A stretch of DNA of 64,000 nt from Microbacterium paraoxydans (GTDB lineage Bacteria; Actinomycetota; Actinomycetes; Actinomycetales; Microbacteriaceae). The position numbers and the translations under genes were made by a program. The notes beneath the pieces were generated by a model that was given only the letters and a program-made list of their open reading frames with translations, had not been told where the DNA came from and searched no databases. Numbering within the stretch: the first letter of the stretch is position 1; each line of letters begins with the position of its first letter. This document shows positions 56,093 to 64,000 of the stretch, in pieces. The stretch is taken from assembly GCF_020524545.1 (NCBI RefSeq), contig NZ_JAIVLG010000002.1, positions 496,001-560,000 on the forward strand. The letters run 5' to 3'.

Positions 56093-57979
56093 TCAGGCGA
56101 GAAGCTGGTGTCGGGCGAGGTCGCGGTAGAGAGGCGTCGATTCCACGAGCTCCGCATGCGTCCCCTGGCCGACAACCACACCGTCTTGCAGCACCACGAT
56201 GAGGTCGCTGTCCACCACCGTCGACAGGCGGTGCGCGATCACGATGAGAGTGCGGTCCGTGGACACGGCGTCGATGGCCTCGCGCATCCGCTGCTCGTTC
56301 ACGCCGTCGAGCGATGACGTCGACTCGTCGAGCAACAGGATCGGGGCGTCCGTGAGCAGTGCGCGGGCGATCGCGAGGCGCTGACGCTCGCCACCCGACA
56401 GCATCACGCCGTCCTCGCCCACGGGTGCCTCGATACCGAGTGGATTGCGCTCGAGCACATCGCCCAGGTTCACGGCGCGCAGTACGCGTTCGCAGTCGGC
56501 GTCGGTCGCTTCGGGGGATGCGAGTCGCAGGTTCTCCGCGAGCGTGCCCGCGAGCGTCGGTGCGTCCTGCTCGACGTAGCCGAAGTGGGCGCGCAGCTCG
56601 TCTCGCGGGTAGGTGCGAGCGTCGTGGCCGTGCACGCGGATCGACCCCCCGGTCGGATCGTAGAAGCGCTCGATCAGCGACAGGATCGTGCTCTTGCCGG
56701 CGCCGCTGGGGCCGACCAAGGCGACGCGGGAGCCGTGGGGTACGGCGAACGACACCCCGCGGAGCACTTCGTGGTCCTGCGGAGCAGCAGCGGTGTCTTC
56801 AGCGGATTCCAGGTGCGCATCCGCGAGCAGAGACCGTGCCTCCTTCGCGGCAGCCTGCCGGGCGGCGACGACGTTCGCCGGGTAGTGGAAGCGCACGTCG
56901 CGGAACTCGATCGCCGGTGCATCCGGTGCTGCGGCCGCGTGGGGCAGTGACGCGGCGATCTTCTCGTCGTCCTGCGACTCGGTGGGCAGATCGAGCACTT
57001 CCTGGATGCGGCCGAGTGCACCGAGGGCCTGGTTCACCGAGGTGATCGCCCCGAAGGTGGTCGCCAGCGGCATCACGAGCAGGAAGAGGAACATGATGAA
57101 CGAGATCAGCGAGGCGATCGTGATGGCGCCGGCGGCGACGCGGAACCCGCCAACGCCGAGGACCACCAGGAGTGACAGCTGCAGAGCGATGCCGGAGACC
57201 GGGACGACGAGCGAGGAGATCTTGGCGATGCGCACGCCGATGCCGTAGGTCTCGGAGGCGAGCTTCGTCACGGTCTCCGCTTCGCGTTCCGTCGCGCCCG
57301 AAGCCCGGATGGTGCGGATCGAGCCGATCGCCCTCTCCACGCCGGACGCCAGCTCACCGACCTTCATCTGCTGCGCGGTCGAGGCCGTGCGAATCCGGCC
57401 GCTCAGCAGCACGACGACCGTCACCGACAGGCCGATCACGAGGACGATCATCAGCAGCAGCACGGGGTCGATCACGAGCATCGCGATCAGGGCGCCCAGG
57501 AACAGGACGGCGCTGCCGACGGCGTCTGCGAGTCCCTGAGTGAGGACGGCGTAGAGCAGAGTCGTGTCGGTGCCCACGCGCGAGACGAGATCGCCTGTGC
57601 GGCGGGCGTCGAACTCCGACGTCGGCAGATGCAGGATGCGTGCGATGAGCTTGCGGCGGCTCGAGTACACGACCGCCGTCCCCGTGCGCTGCAGCAGATA
57701 GTGCTGGAAGCCGGAGATGATCGACGACACGATCACGAAGCCGACCAGCAGCCATACGAGGATCCCGATCCCGGTGTCGGACTGTACCGCTTCGATGACC
57801 TGGCCCACGAGCAGAGGTTGCACGAGCGAGGTCGCCGCACCGACGACGCTGAGCACCGCGACCACGATCAGTGTGCGCTTGTGCTCGAACAGGAAGGGGA
57901 GGAGCTGGCGGAAGGTGGCGCGCGGGCCTTCAGTGCGCGCGCCACGTCCGCGGCGGCGTGCTGTCGCCGAACCGGACAT
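56093..57979 (-). CDS. ABC exporter, fused membrane and ATPase domains
   Basis: A 628-residue half-transporter. Residues 35-330 form a six-helix type I exporter domain (LPFLFEHKRTLIVVAVLSVV; FDARRTGDLVSRVGTDTTLL; TTFGAITSVNQALGALGRIQ). The ATPase domain has GPSGAGKST, QDAPTLAGTL, MLSGGERQR, ILLLDESTSSLD and VIAHRLSTV. An unusual Ala-rich insertion of about 35 residues follows the first ATPase strand (AARQAAAKEARSLLADAHLE). It would export drugs, lipids or peptides as a dimer. Nothing nearby fixes the substrate. Confidence 0.9.
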   Translation of the reverse strand: MSGSATARRRGRGARTEGPRATFRQLLPFLFEHKRTLIVVAVLSVVGAATSLVQPLLVGQVIEAVQSDTGIGILVWLLVGFVIVSSIISGFQHYLLQRTGTAVVYSSRRKLIARILHLPTSEFDARRTGDLVSRVGTDTTLLYAVLTQGLADAVGSAVLFLGALIAMLVIDPVLLLMIVLVIGLSVTVVVLLSGRIRTASTAQQMKVGELASGVERAIGSIRTIRASGATEREAETVTKLASETYGIGVRIAKISSLVVPVSGIALQLSLLVVLGVGGFRVAAGAITIASLISFIMFLFLLVMPLATTFGAITSVNQALGALGRIQEVLDLPTESQDDEKIAASLPHAAAAPDAPAIEFRDVRFHYPANVVAARQAAAKEARSLLADAHLESAEDTAAAPQDHEVLRGVSFAVPHGSRVALVGPSGAGKSTILSLIERFYDPTGGSIRVHGHDARTYPRDELRAHFGYVEQDAPTLAGTLAENLRLASPEATDADCERVLRAVNLGDVLERNPLGIEAPVGEDGVMLSGGERQRLAIARALLTDAPILLLDESTSSLDGVNEQRMREAIDAVSTDRTLIVIAHRLSTVVDSDLIVVLQDGVVVGQGTHAELVESTPLYRDLARHQLLA

Positions 57980-58056
57980 GCGGGACCTCTATCTGGAGAT
58001 GGTACTTCGACCGTACTTCGTGCGTGGGGGAATCCTATGGAGGGGCTGTATGTGGA

Positions 58057-58263
58057 TCAGGTGCGCCCGAATCTCCGATGCGCGGCCTGCTTGCTCACGC
58101 CGAGAGCGCTGGCGATCGCCTGCCACGAGTACCCGAGGTTCCGCGCGCGGCGCACGTTCGCCTCCTCGGCGCGGGCTATCTCCGTGCGCAGCTCGGCGAG
58201 TCTGTGCAGGGCGGCCAGGGGCTCGCTTCCGTCGTCCTGCGCGATCGCGGTCGGCGTTGTCAT
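58057..58263 (-). CDS. Small HTH DNA-binding protein
   Basis: A 68-residue protein: an N-terminal helix (PLAALHRLAELRTEIARAEE) and a C-terminal helix-turn-helix GYSWQAIASALGVSKQAAHR-RFG, as in small actinobacterial sigma-region-4-like or AsnC-like HTH proteins. The start is ATG 58263 with a perfect AGGAGG five bases upstream; an ATG six codons earlier would span that site. Two GTCAA-N6-TTGAC palindromes lie in its promoter, so it is probably an autoregulated repressor that also acts on the divergent MccF-like gene. Confidence 0.78.
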   Translation of the reverse strand: MTTPTAIAQDDGSEPLAALHRLAELRTEIARAEEANVRRARNLGYSWQAIASALGVSKQAAHRRFGRT

Positions 58264-58276
58264 GATGACCTCCTGC

Positions 58277-58320
58277 GTCAATGATCATTGACGAGCCGGC
58301 GATTGTCAATCTCTGTTGAC
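58277..58320 (-). promoter_or_regulatory. Double operator GTCAA-N6-TTGAC over the small HTH gene promoter
   Basis: GTCAATGATCATTGAC (58277-58292) is a perfect 16-bp palindrome; GTCAATCTCTGTTGAC (58305-58320) has the same arms. Centres are 28 bp apart. On the minus strand, -35 TTGACA (58309-58304) and -10 GATCAT (58286-58281) are 17 bases apart, each overlapped by one palindrome. This fits cooperative repression, probably by the small HTH protein. Confidence 0.7.
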
Positions 58321-58336
58321 GTGTCAGACTGTGCAG

Positions 58337-59368
58337 ATGCTGTCCGCACCCCGCCTCATCCCGGGAGACCGCGTCGCGATTCTCTCACCCTCCTTCGCGG
58401 CACCCGCGGTCGCACCGGACCTGCACGCGCAGGCGATGCGTCGGCTCGAGGAGCTCACAGGGCTGATCCCGGTCGAGTACCCGACCACACGCGAGCTCGG
58501 AGCAAGCGCGCAGGCGCGCGCCGCGGACGTGAATGCGGCATTCGCCGACCCGACCATCCGCGCGGTCCTCGCCACGATCGGCGGAGACGACCAGCTGCTC
58601 GTCGTCCCGCACCTCGACCCGGCACTGCCGGTGGCCGACCCGAAGCCGTTCGTCGGGTACAGCGACAACACCAACATCCACAACTGGCTCTGGGGACTCG
58701 GGGTGCAGAGCTACTACGGCGGATCGACCGCCGTGCACCTCGGGCCGGGGCCGCACCTCGACGACATCCACCTGCGTTCGTTGCGCGCCCTGCTCCTGGC
58801 CGGGGGCGTGCTCGAGATCACCGAGCCCGGGGAGTCGGAAGACGTCGGGCGACGGTGGCACGACCCTCGCGCGCTCGTGGAGTTCGGCGACCGCGTCCCG
58901 ACGGAACCGTGGACCTGGTCAGGGCCTGCGTCGCGAGTCGAAGGCGTGACCTGGGGCGGCTGTCTCGAGGTCATCGACGGCCTCGCCTTCGCCGGCCGCT
59001 TGCCGCGCGCAGCAGACCTCGAGGGAGCCGTGCTGCTGCTCGAGACCAGCGAGGAGCGTCCGTCCTCAGGCTGGGTGGCCCGGTGGCTGCGGGGGCTGGG
59101 GGAGCGCGGCATCCTCGCGGCCGTCGCGGCGGTGGTCGTCGCCCGCCCGCCCGTGAGCGACTTCGAGTTCCACCCGTCTCCCGCGGAGGCGGCTGCGCTC
59201 CGTGCGGCGCAGCGGGACGCGGTGATCGGCGTCGTGAGCCACTACAACCCCGAAGCCGTCGTCTGCGTCGGCCCGCCGTTCGGGCATACCCGCCCGCAGT
59301 GGATCCTGCCCTACGGCGGGACGGTGATCGTGGACGGCGCTGCGCGCACGATCACCGCCGCGTACTGA
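58337..59368 (+). CDS. S66 family peptidase, MccF-like (LD-carboxypeptidase superfamily)
   Basis: A 343-residue serine peptidase. The triad is Ser109 (VGYSDNTN), Glu236 (LLLETSEE) and His317 (FGHTRPQWILPYG), matching MccF, which cleaves the acyl-sulfamide/phosphoramide bond of processed microcin C and gives immunity; other S66 enzymes trim murein tetrapeptides. LLLETSEERPS favours the MccF branch. The start is ATG 58337. It is divergent from the small HTH gene and shares the double operator, so it may be inducible. Confidence 0.87.
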   Translation: MLSAPRLIPGDRVAILSPSFAAPAVAPDLHAQAMRRLEELTGLIPVEYPTTRELGASAQARAADVNAAFADPTIRAVLATIGGDDQLLVVPHLDPALPVADPKPFVGYSDNTNIHNWLWGLGVQSYYGGSTAVHLGPGPHLDDIHLRSLRALLLAGGVLEITEPGESEDVGRRWHDPRALVEFGDRVPTEPWTWSGPASRVEGVTWGGCLEVIDGLAFAGRLPRAADLEGAVLLLETSEERPSSGWVARWLRGLGERGILAAVAAVVVARPPVSDFEFHPSPAEAAALRAAQRDAVIGVVSHYNPEAVVCVGPPFGHTRPQWILPYGGTVIVDGAARTITAAY

Positions 59369-60829
59369 TCAGAGTTCGACGGCGGCGGCGACGCCGAGGT
59401 CGCCGTCGTAGTCGTGGTCCTTCGTCTCCGGGCTCAGGATCAGGGCGATGAACGTCAGCACGCCCATGGCAGACAGGTACAGACCCACCAGCCACGGGGC
59501 GCCGTCGCCGAGCGCCCACAGCCACAGCGCGATCAGCGGGGCCAGTGCGGCGCCGAGGATGGACGAGACGTTGTACGCGATCGCCGAACCCGTGTAGCGC
59601 ACGTTGGTCGGGAAGAGCTCCGGCAGCAGGGCGCCCATCGGTCCGAAGGTCGCCCCCATCAGCAGGAACCCGAACACGAGGAAGGCCTGGGCGAGCGCAC
59701 CGGTGAACTTCGGGTCGACGGCGGGAAGCAGGAAGGTGTTGAAGGTGAAGCCGAAGACGATGATCGCCCCGGTCACCCACAGCAGCAGCTTCCGGCGCCC
59801 CACAGCGTCGGCGATCGGGCCGGACAGCAGTGTGAAGATGCCGAAGAACACCACGCCGATGATCTGCATCAGCACGAAGTCGGTGTACCCGAAGCCCAGC
59901 CCCGGATAGAACTGCGCCGCGAACGCGGTCGGGTCGAAGGGTGCGCCGGTCGCCTCCGCTGCCGCCTTCGCCGCGGCCGAGGCGGTCTCCAGCGACGCGG
60001 GCTTGGTGCCGTACGCGAGCGTGAAGTTCGTCATCAGGTAGAAGAGCACATACGTCGCCAGCATGATGAACGTGCCGAGGATGAGCTGCTTCCAGTGGTG
60101 ACGGAACACGGTCGCGAGCGGCAGCTTGCGGATCGCGCCCTTCGTCTCGGCCTTCTTGAACGTGTCGGACTCGACGAGCTTGAGTCGCACCCACAGGCCG
60201 ATGATGACCATGACCGCGGAGAACAGGAACGGGATCCGCCAGCCCCACGCCAGGAAAGCCTCGGACTTCAGGGCCGGGTTCTCGGAGTGCGGCAGCAGCC
60301 AGTTGATCGTGAGGAAGAGGAAGTTGGCGATGATGAAGCCGAGCGGTGCGCCCAGCTGCGGGAAGGTTCCGTACCAGGCGCGCTTGCCCTTCGGGGCGTT
60401 CTCCGTTGCCACCAGCGCCGCGCCGGACCACTCGCCGCCGAGTGCGAAGCCCTGCGCGAGGCGCAGGATCAGCAGCAGGAGCGCCGCCCACCACCCGATC
60501 TGCTGGAACGTCGGCAGCAGGCCGATCGCGAAGGTCGCGATCCCCATCGTCAGCAGCGATGCCACCAGGGTGGCCTTGCGGCCGAACTTGTCGCCGAAGT
60601 GTCCGAAGACCACCGCGCCGATCGGGCGGGCGACCATCGCCGCGCCGAACACCGCGAACGAGGACAGGAGCGAGGTGGTGTCGTTGCCCGTGGGAAAGAA
60701 CAGCACCGGGAAGACGAGCACAGCTGCCGTGGCATACGCGTAGAAGTCGTAGAACTCGATCGTGGTGCCGACCAGGCTCGCGGTGATGACGCGCGAGCGT
60801 GGATTCGCGGGCGCAGTGGCAGTACTCAT
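59369..60829 (-). CDS. MFS transporter, metabolite:H+ symporter family
   Basis: A 486-residue twelve-helix transporter. STATAPANPRSRVITASLVG, TTIEFYDFYAYATAAVLVFP, motif A FGHFGDKFGRKATLVASLL and RLAQGFALGGEWSGAALVAT are diagnostic of the MHS family (ShiA, ProP, KgtP). It imports an organic acid, betaine or related solute with protons. ATG 60829 follows GGAGGAG. The 179-base gap upstream (60830-61008) holds GTACGTAC at 60898-60905; otherwise I see nothing definite there. Confidence 0.9.
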   Translation of the reverse strand: MSTATAPANPRSRVITASLVGTTIEFYDFYAYATAAVLVFPVLFFPTGNDTTSLLSSFAVFGAAMVARPIGAVVFGHFGDKFGRKATLVASLLTMGIATFAIGLLPTFQQIGWWAALLLLILRLAQGFALGGEWSGAALVATENAPKGKRAWYGTFPQLGAPLGFIIANFLFLTINWLLPHSENPALKSEAFLAWGWRIPFLFSAVMVIIGLWVRLKLVESDTFKKAETKGAIRKLPLATVFRHHWKQLILGTFIMLATYVLFYLMTNFTLAYGTKPASLETASAAAKAAAEATGAPFDPTAFAAQFYPGLGFGYTDFVLMQIIGVVFFGIFTLLSGPIADAVGRRKLLLWVTGAIIVFGFTFNTFLLPAVDPKFTGALAQAFLVFGFLLMGATFGPMGALLPELFPTNVRYTGSAIAYNVSSILGAALAPLIALWLWALGDGAPWLVGLYLSAMGVLTFIALILSPETKDHDYDGDLGVAAAVEL

Positions 60830-61008
60830 GAAGCTCCTCCGATCAGGCCCCGCGCAGCGAGGACCCGGGCGATTTTACGCCTTCCTGAGTATTCCCTGTA
60901 CGTACCGTGACGCTTCGAGTCGCGCAAATGGCGCCAGATCCTCCCCGGATGCAGCCAGATGCGCGATTCGAAGGCTGTACCTCCGTGTCGCCACCCGCTG
61001 CACGGGCC

Positions 61009-61860
61009 TCAACTCGCGCCGAGACGTGCCGAGAGTTCACGTGCGGCGCGGGAGACGAGATCCCCAAGCGCATCGAGGCGGGGCCCGATGCGGACCTTCG
61101 GTGCGCTCACGTTCACTGCAGCGACGATCCGGCCCGTGAAGTCGACGATGGGAGCCGAGGCTGCGACGACGCCGAATTCGAGCTCCTCATCGGACAGCGC
61201 GTACCCCCGCTCGCGAATCCGTGCGAGCTCGGCATGCAGGCTGTCGAGGTCGGCCACCGGCGAGTTGCCAGGAGGAGGCGTATCGAGCACGGGGAAGCCT
61301 GAGGGATCCGCTTGATCGAAACGCCCGACGAGCGGCTGGTCCTGGCCGTGGTCGTCGTACCAGCGCGCGAGCGATTCGTCGTCCCAGTCGCTCAACAGCG
61401 CGCGGCCGGAGGGGGTGCGCCACGCGGCTGTCGTCGTGCCGGCCCACCCCGTCGTGCGCACGTCGTGCGGGCTCAGCTCGCTGAGCAGGGTCAGAACGTT
61501 GCCCCCTCGCAAGACGCAGAGATGGCTTGTCTCGCGCGTCGATTGCACGAGGCGGCGGAGGATGCTGCGCGACGCATGCACGAGCGTTGAGGTGGCGGTG
61601 TGCGCGGCGAGAGCGTACAGCCGTGGACCGAGTAGATACCGCAGCGTCTCTTCATCACGCTCCACGAGTCCCGTCTCGGCGAGCGTCGCGAGCGTCCGCG
61701 ACACGACGGCTTTGTCGCGTCCGGTCGCGTGGGCGACCTGCGAGACGCCGAGTCCGCCGGCTCGCAGGGCGTCGTCGCCGCCAAGGAGCTCGAGGATCTC
61801 TATATCGCGTCCGAGGCCGGAGGTGTTGCGCCGGGGGCGCGAAGAAGTCGTCGTGGTCAC
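61009..61860 (-). CDS. IclR family transcriptional regulator
   Basis: A 283-residue IclR-type regulator: N-terminal winged helix (about 15-80; GRDIEILELLGGDDALRAGG, VSQVAHATGRDKAVVSRTLA) and C-terminal GAF-like effector domain (about 90-280; GRALLSDWDDESLARWYD, RIRERGYALSDEELEFGVVA, AAVNVSAPKVR). The start is probably GTG 61860: a -10-like TAGACT (61873-61868) ends seven bases upstream, suggesting a leaderless mRNA. ATG 61890 is an alternative. It is divergent from an osmoprotectant-type ABC operon, its likely target. Confidence 0.85.
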   Translation of the reverse strand: MTTTTSSRPRRNTSGLGRDIEILELLGGDDALRAGGLGVSQVAHATGRDKAVVSRTLATLAETGLVERDEETLRYLLGPRLYALAAHTATSTLVHASRSILRRLVQSTRETSHLCVLRGGNVLTLLSELSPHDVRTTGWAGTTTAAWRTPSGRALLSDWDDESLARWYDDHGQDQPLVGRFDQADPSGFPVLDTPPPGNSPVADLDSLHAELARIRERGYALSDEELEFGVVAASAPIVDFTGRIVAAVNVSAPKVRIGPRLDALGDLVSRAARELSARLGAS

Positions 61861-61904
61861 GCCAGCGAGTCTAGACCATGATGTTGCCATAGTCACAACT
61901 CTGT

Positions 61905-61932
61905 TTGACGAAATGGTTACACGCGCTACGGT
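61905..61932 (+). promoter_or_regulatory. Possible promoter of the osmoprotectant-type ABC operon
   Basis: TTGACG (61905-61910) is close to the -35 consensus; TACGGT (61927-61932) is a weak -10 at 16 bases. Transcription would start about 40 bases before the permease TTG start. It lies within 45 bases of the IclR gene start, so one protein could control both directions. Confidence 0.4.
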
Positions 61933-61978
61933 GTTTCTCACACCCGGTACCGGCCTCAGCGACGAGACAGGAGCCCCC

Positions 61979-62644
61979 TTGTCCGGATTCAATTGGGAAG
62001 ACCTCATGGCCTTCCTCACACGTCGTGCGGACGACATCCTCGAACTCACCCGCGATCACCTCGTCGTCGTCCTGATCTCGGTCGCACTGGCAGCGATCAT
62101 CGGGGTCGGTCTCGGCATCCTGGTGCGTGACCGGCGCATCGCCCGCACCAGCGTCCTCACGGCGGCGGCCGTCGCCATCACGATCCCCTCACTCGCCCTT
62201 CTCGCTCTCCTGAGCCCGGTGCTCGGTCTCGGCTGGCTTCCGACCGTCGTCGCGCTGGTCTTCTACTCCCTGCTCCCCGTAGTCCGAAACACGGTCGTGG
62301 GGCTGCGCGAAGTGCCCGTCTCGGTGCTCGAGTCGGCGCGAGGCATGGGTCTGGGCGCGACGCGCATCCTGTTCACCGTCCAGCTCCCGATCGCCTGGCC
62401 GGTCATCATGACCGGCATCCGCATCGCCGCACAGCTCACGGTCGGCATCGCGGCGATCGCCGCCTACGTCGCCGGCCCCGGGCTCGGCGAGTACATCTTC
62501 AAGGGGCTGAGCTCGCTCGGCTCGAAGAACGCGCTCAACTATGCGCTCACCGGCACCGTCGCCGTGATCCTGCTCGCTCTCCTCCTCGACGGCATCCTCG
62601 TGCTCATCGCCCGCCTCACCACCTCAAGGGGTCTCCGTGCCTGA
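61979..62644 (+). CDS. ABC permease, glycine betaine/osmoprotectant type (OpuBB-like)
   Basis: A 221-residue permease with about six transmembrane segments. LVVVLISVALAAIIGVGLGI, ITIPSLALLALLSPVLGLGW, VVRNTVVGLREVPVSVLESA and ARGMGLGATRILFTVQLPIA are characteristic of OpuBB/OpuCB/ProW-like subunits. The start is TTG 61979, five bases after AGGAG; ATG 62006 would remove the conserved N-terminus. It overlaps the ATPase gene by eight bases. Confidence 0.88.
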   Translation: MSGFNWEDLMAFLTRRADDILELTRDHLVVVLISVALAAIIGVGLGILVRDRRIARTSVLTAAAVAITIPSLALLALLSPVLGLGWLPTVVALVFYSLLPVVRNTVVGLREVPVSVLESARGMGLGATRILFTVQLPIAWPVIMTGIRIAAQLTVGIAAIAAYVAGPGLGEYIFKGLSSLGSKNALNYALTGTVAVILLALLLDGILVLIARLTTSRGLRA

Positions 62645-63674
62645 CATCACCACGAACACCGGCGTTCTCTCCTCGCTCGCGGCCCAGCAGGGCGGAGTCG
62701 ACATCGTGCTCGACCACATCACCAAGCAGTACCCGGGGCAGCAGTCGCCTGCTGTCGAAGACTTCTCGATGCGTGTGCAACCGGGCGAGCTGATCATGTT
62801 CGTCGGTCCCAGCGGCTGCGGCAAGACGACGACCATGAAGATGATCAACCGCATCATCGAGCCGACATCGGGCTCCATCCGCATCAACGGCGACGATGTA
62901 CTGTCTCTCGACGGCAACGAGCTTCGTCGGCACATCGGCTATGTCATCCAGCAGATCGGCCTGTTTCCGCACTTCACGATCGCCGAGAACATCGCGATCG
63001 TGCCGAAGCTCCTCGGGTGGTCGAAGTCGCGGATCGCCGACCGCGTCGATGAGCTGCTGCGCACCGTGCAGCTCGACCCCGGCACGTTCGCACAGCGCTA
63101 TCCGCGGCAGTTGTCGGGCGGTCAGCAGCAGCGGGTCGGCGTCGCCAGAGCGCTCGCCGCTGACCCGCCCGTCATGCTCATGGATGAGCCCTTCGGAGCC
63201 ACCGATCCGATCACGCGCGAGAAGCTGCAGGCGGAGTTCCTCCGGCTCCAGGCCGAGATCGGCAAGACGATCATCTTCGTCACGCACGACTTCGAAGAGG
63301 CGATCCGGATGGGCGATCGCATCGCCGTGCTCAGCGAGCGGAGTCGGATCGAGCAATTCGACACCCCGGCTCGCATCCTCGCGGAACCTGCCAACGACTA
63401 CGTGCGCTCGTTCATCGGCGAGGGGGCTGCACTCAAACGCCTCGCTCTCATCCCCGTCAGCGATGCCCGGATCGGGTCTGCAGACGCGACCGCGCCGGCA
63501 GCGACCGTCGGCGAGCAGGCCTCCCTCCGTGAGGCACTCGACACGCTCGTCGTCACAGGCGCACCACGGGTCAACGTGACGCGTGGCGGGGAGGTCGTCG
63601 GCTCGATCGATCAGGCGGCGATCTCCGCTGCGCTCGGCCTCGAGGGTCCCGCCCGTCGACACGAGGAGGCCTGA
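62637..63674 (+). CDS. ABC ATP-binding protein, osmoprotectant type (OpuBA/OpuCA-like)
   Basis: A 345-residue ATPase. Walker A GPSGCGKTT, the family-specific MKMINRIIEPTSG, Q-loop VIQQIGLFPHFT, signature LSGGQQQRVG, Walker B VMLMDEPFGATDP, H-loop VTHDFEEA. The C-terminal extension carries one CBS-like segment (SLREALDTLVVTGAPRVNVT), shorter than the tandem CBS pair of OpuCA. The start is GTG 62637. It powers import of glycine betaine, carnitine, choline or a similar compound. Confidence 0.9.
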   Translation: MPDITTNTGVLSSLAAQQGGVDIVLDHITKQYPGQQSPAVEDFSMRVQPGELIMFVGPSGCGKTTTMKMINRIIEPTSGSIRINGDDVLSLDGNELRRHIGYVIQQIGLFPHFTIAENIAIVPKLLGWSKSRIADRVDELLRTVQLDPGTFAQRYPRQLSGGQQQRVGVARALAADPPVMLMDEPFGATDPITREKLQAEFLRLQAEIGKTIIFVTHDFEEAIRMGDRIAVLSERSRIEQFDTPARILAEPANDYVRSFIGEGAALKRLALIPVSDARIGSADATAPAATVGEQASLREALDTLVVTGAPRVNVTRGGEVVGSIDQAAISAALGLEGPARRHEEA

Positions 63675-63676
63675 TC

Positions 63677-64000
63677 ATGACCGGCCCACAGGTGGTCCCC
63701 TCCGCGACCACGGTGCTGCAGACCCAGAGCGTCCGGCGCCGAGGGATGCCTGTGCTGCTGCGCCGGATGATGCCGCTGATCGTCGTCGCCGCCGTGCTCC
63801 TGCTCACCTACGCCTGGGTGGCCGGTCTGGAGCTCGATTCGATCGAGCAGCGCACGCTCAACGCCGACTACATCACGTCGCGGATCGGGGAGCATCTCCT
63901 GCTCTCGATCATCGCATCGGTGCTTGTCGCTGTGACCGCCATCCCGGCGGGGATCGCGGTGAGTCGATCGCGCTCGAAGGTGTTCCGCGGCATCGTGATC
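63677..64000 (+). CDS. ABC permease, osmoprotectant type (partial)
   Basis: The gene starts at ATG 63677, preceded by GAGGAGG, and continues past the right edge; 108 codons are visible. An N-terminal transmembrane segment (MMPLIVVAAVLLLTYAWVAG) and a second region ITSRIGEHLLLSIIASVLVA with TAIPAGIAVSRSRSKVFRG match the OpuBD/OpuCD-type second permease. The binding protein gene should follow outside the window. Confidence 0.82.
   Translation, partial: MTGPQVVPSATTVLQTQSVRRRGMPVLLRRMMPLIVVAAVLLLTYAWVAGLELDSIEQRTLNADYITSRIGEHLLLSIIASVLVAVTAIPAGIAVSRSRSKVFRGIVI

Noticed and set aside
60830..61008. Gene or riboswitch upstream of the MFS symporter
   Set aside because: Only a GTACGTAC palindrome and a weak TAAAAT were seen; no conserved riboswitch core or credible frame.

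Overview
The window is high-GC, densely coded DNA with short intergenic gaps, many ATGA or TGATG stop/start overlaps and several GTG starts. No gap between genes exceeds about 265 bases. Gene content points to an actinobacterium, most likely Microbacteriaceae (Microbacterium-like). The evidence is a 13E12/DUF222 HNH protein, a RamB-type regulator divergent from GTP-dependent PEP carboxykinase, a long GapB-type glyceraldehyde-3-phosphate dehydrogenase and many ABC uptake systems. I see no tRNA, rRNA, CRISPR array, phage genes or insertion sequence. The genus assignment is inference.

Layout. 1-3.6 kb (minus): a truncated amino-acid-type binding lipoprotein, a SnoaL-like protein, MoaF and a FeaR-like AraC regulator. 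3.7-7.7 kb: a DUF998 membrane protein and a MurNAc recycling locus (RpiR regulator divergent from a BadF-type kinase and murQ). 7.7-11.0 kb: a copper amine oxidase and its TetR regulator, divergent from a small membrane protein. 11.0-18.9 kb: oxidoreductases and esterases (two SDRs, an MDR dehydrogenase, two aldo/keto reductases, two HSL-type esterases) with a Bcr-type exporter. 19.0-20.4 kb: the HNH protein. 20.6-29.7 kb: a peptide-type ABC importer with a permease-ATPase fusion, TetR regulator, alpha/beta hydrolase, methyltransferase and YtcJ-like amidohydrolase. 29.9-33.5 kb: gapB-like, an AlkZ-like protein and an aminotransferase. 33.6-52.4 kb: Rieske oxygenase and reductase, HAD protein, amidohydrolase, M20 hydrolase, FCD-GntR regulator, ThDP enzyme, aldehyde dehydrogenase, a second peptide-type ABC importer with the same fusion, a second M20 hydrolase and two cytoplasmic S10 peptidases. 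52.4-55.9 kb: RamB-like regulator and pckG. 56-64 kb: ABC exporter, small HTH protein divergent from an MccF-like peptidase, MFS symporter, IclR regulator and the start of an osmoprotectant-type ABC operon that runs off the right edge.

How the parts work together. Reading the AT-rich promoter gaps side by side suggests two local regulons. First, the 10-mer AATTGAATRT lies upstream of four transcription units and brackets 33.6-52.4 kb. The copy beside the GntR gene encloses a perfect TGTAT-N3-ATACA palindrome. I propose these units form one uptake and catabolic system for an amide- or peptide-linked, probably aromatic, substrate. Second, a 16-bp element (TTCYAC-N4-GTAGAM in one orientation) sits at four promoters between 17.9 and 29.7 kb. 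It ties the oxidoreductase/esterase genes to the first ABC importer, the methyltransferase and the YtcJ-like amidohydrolase, with the TetR protein at 25.9 kb as candidate regulator. A third pair of operators with 8-4-8 architecture links the TetR protein at 9.8 kb to the amine oxidase. These regulatory links are inferences from sequence only.
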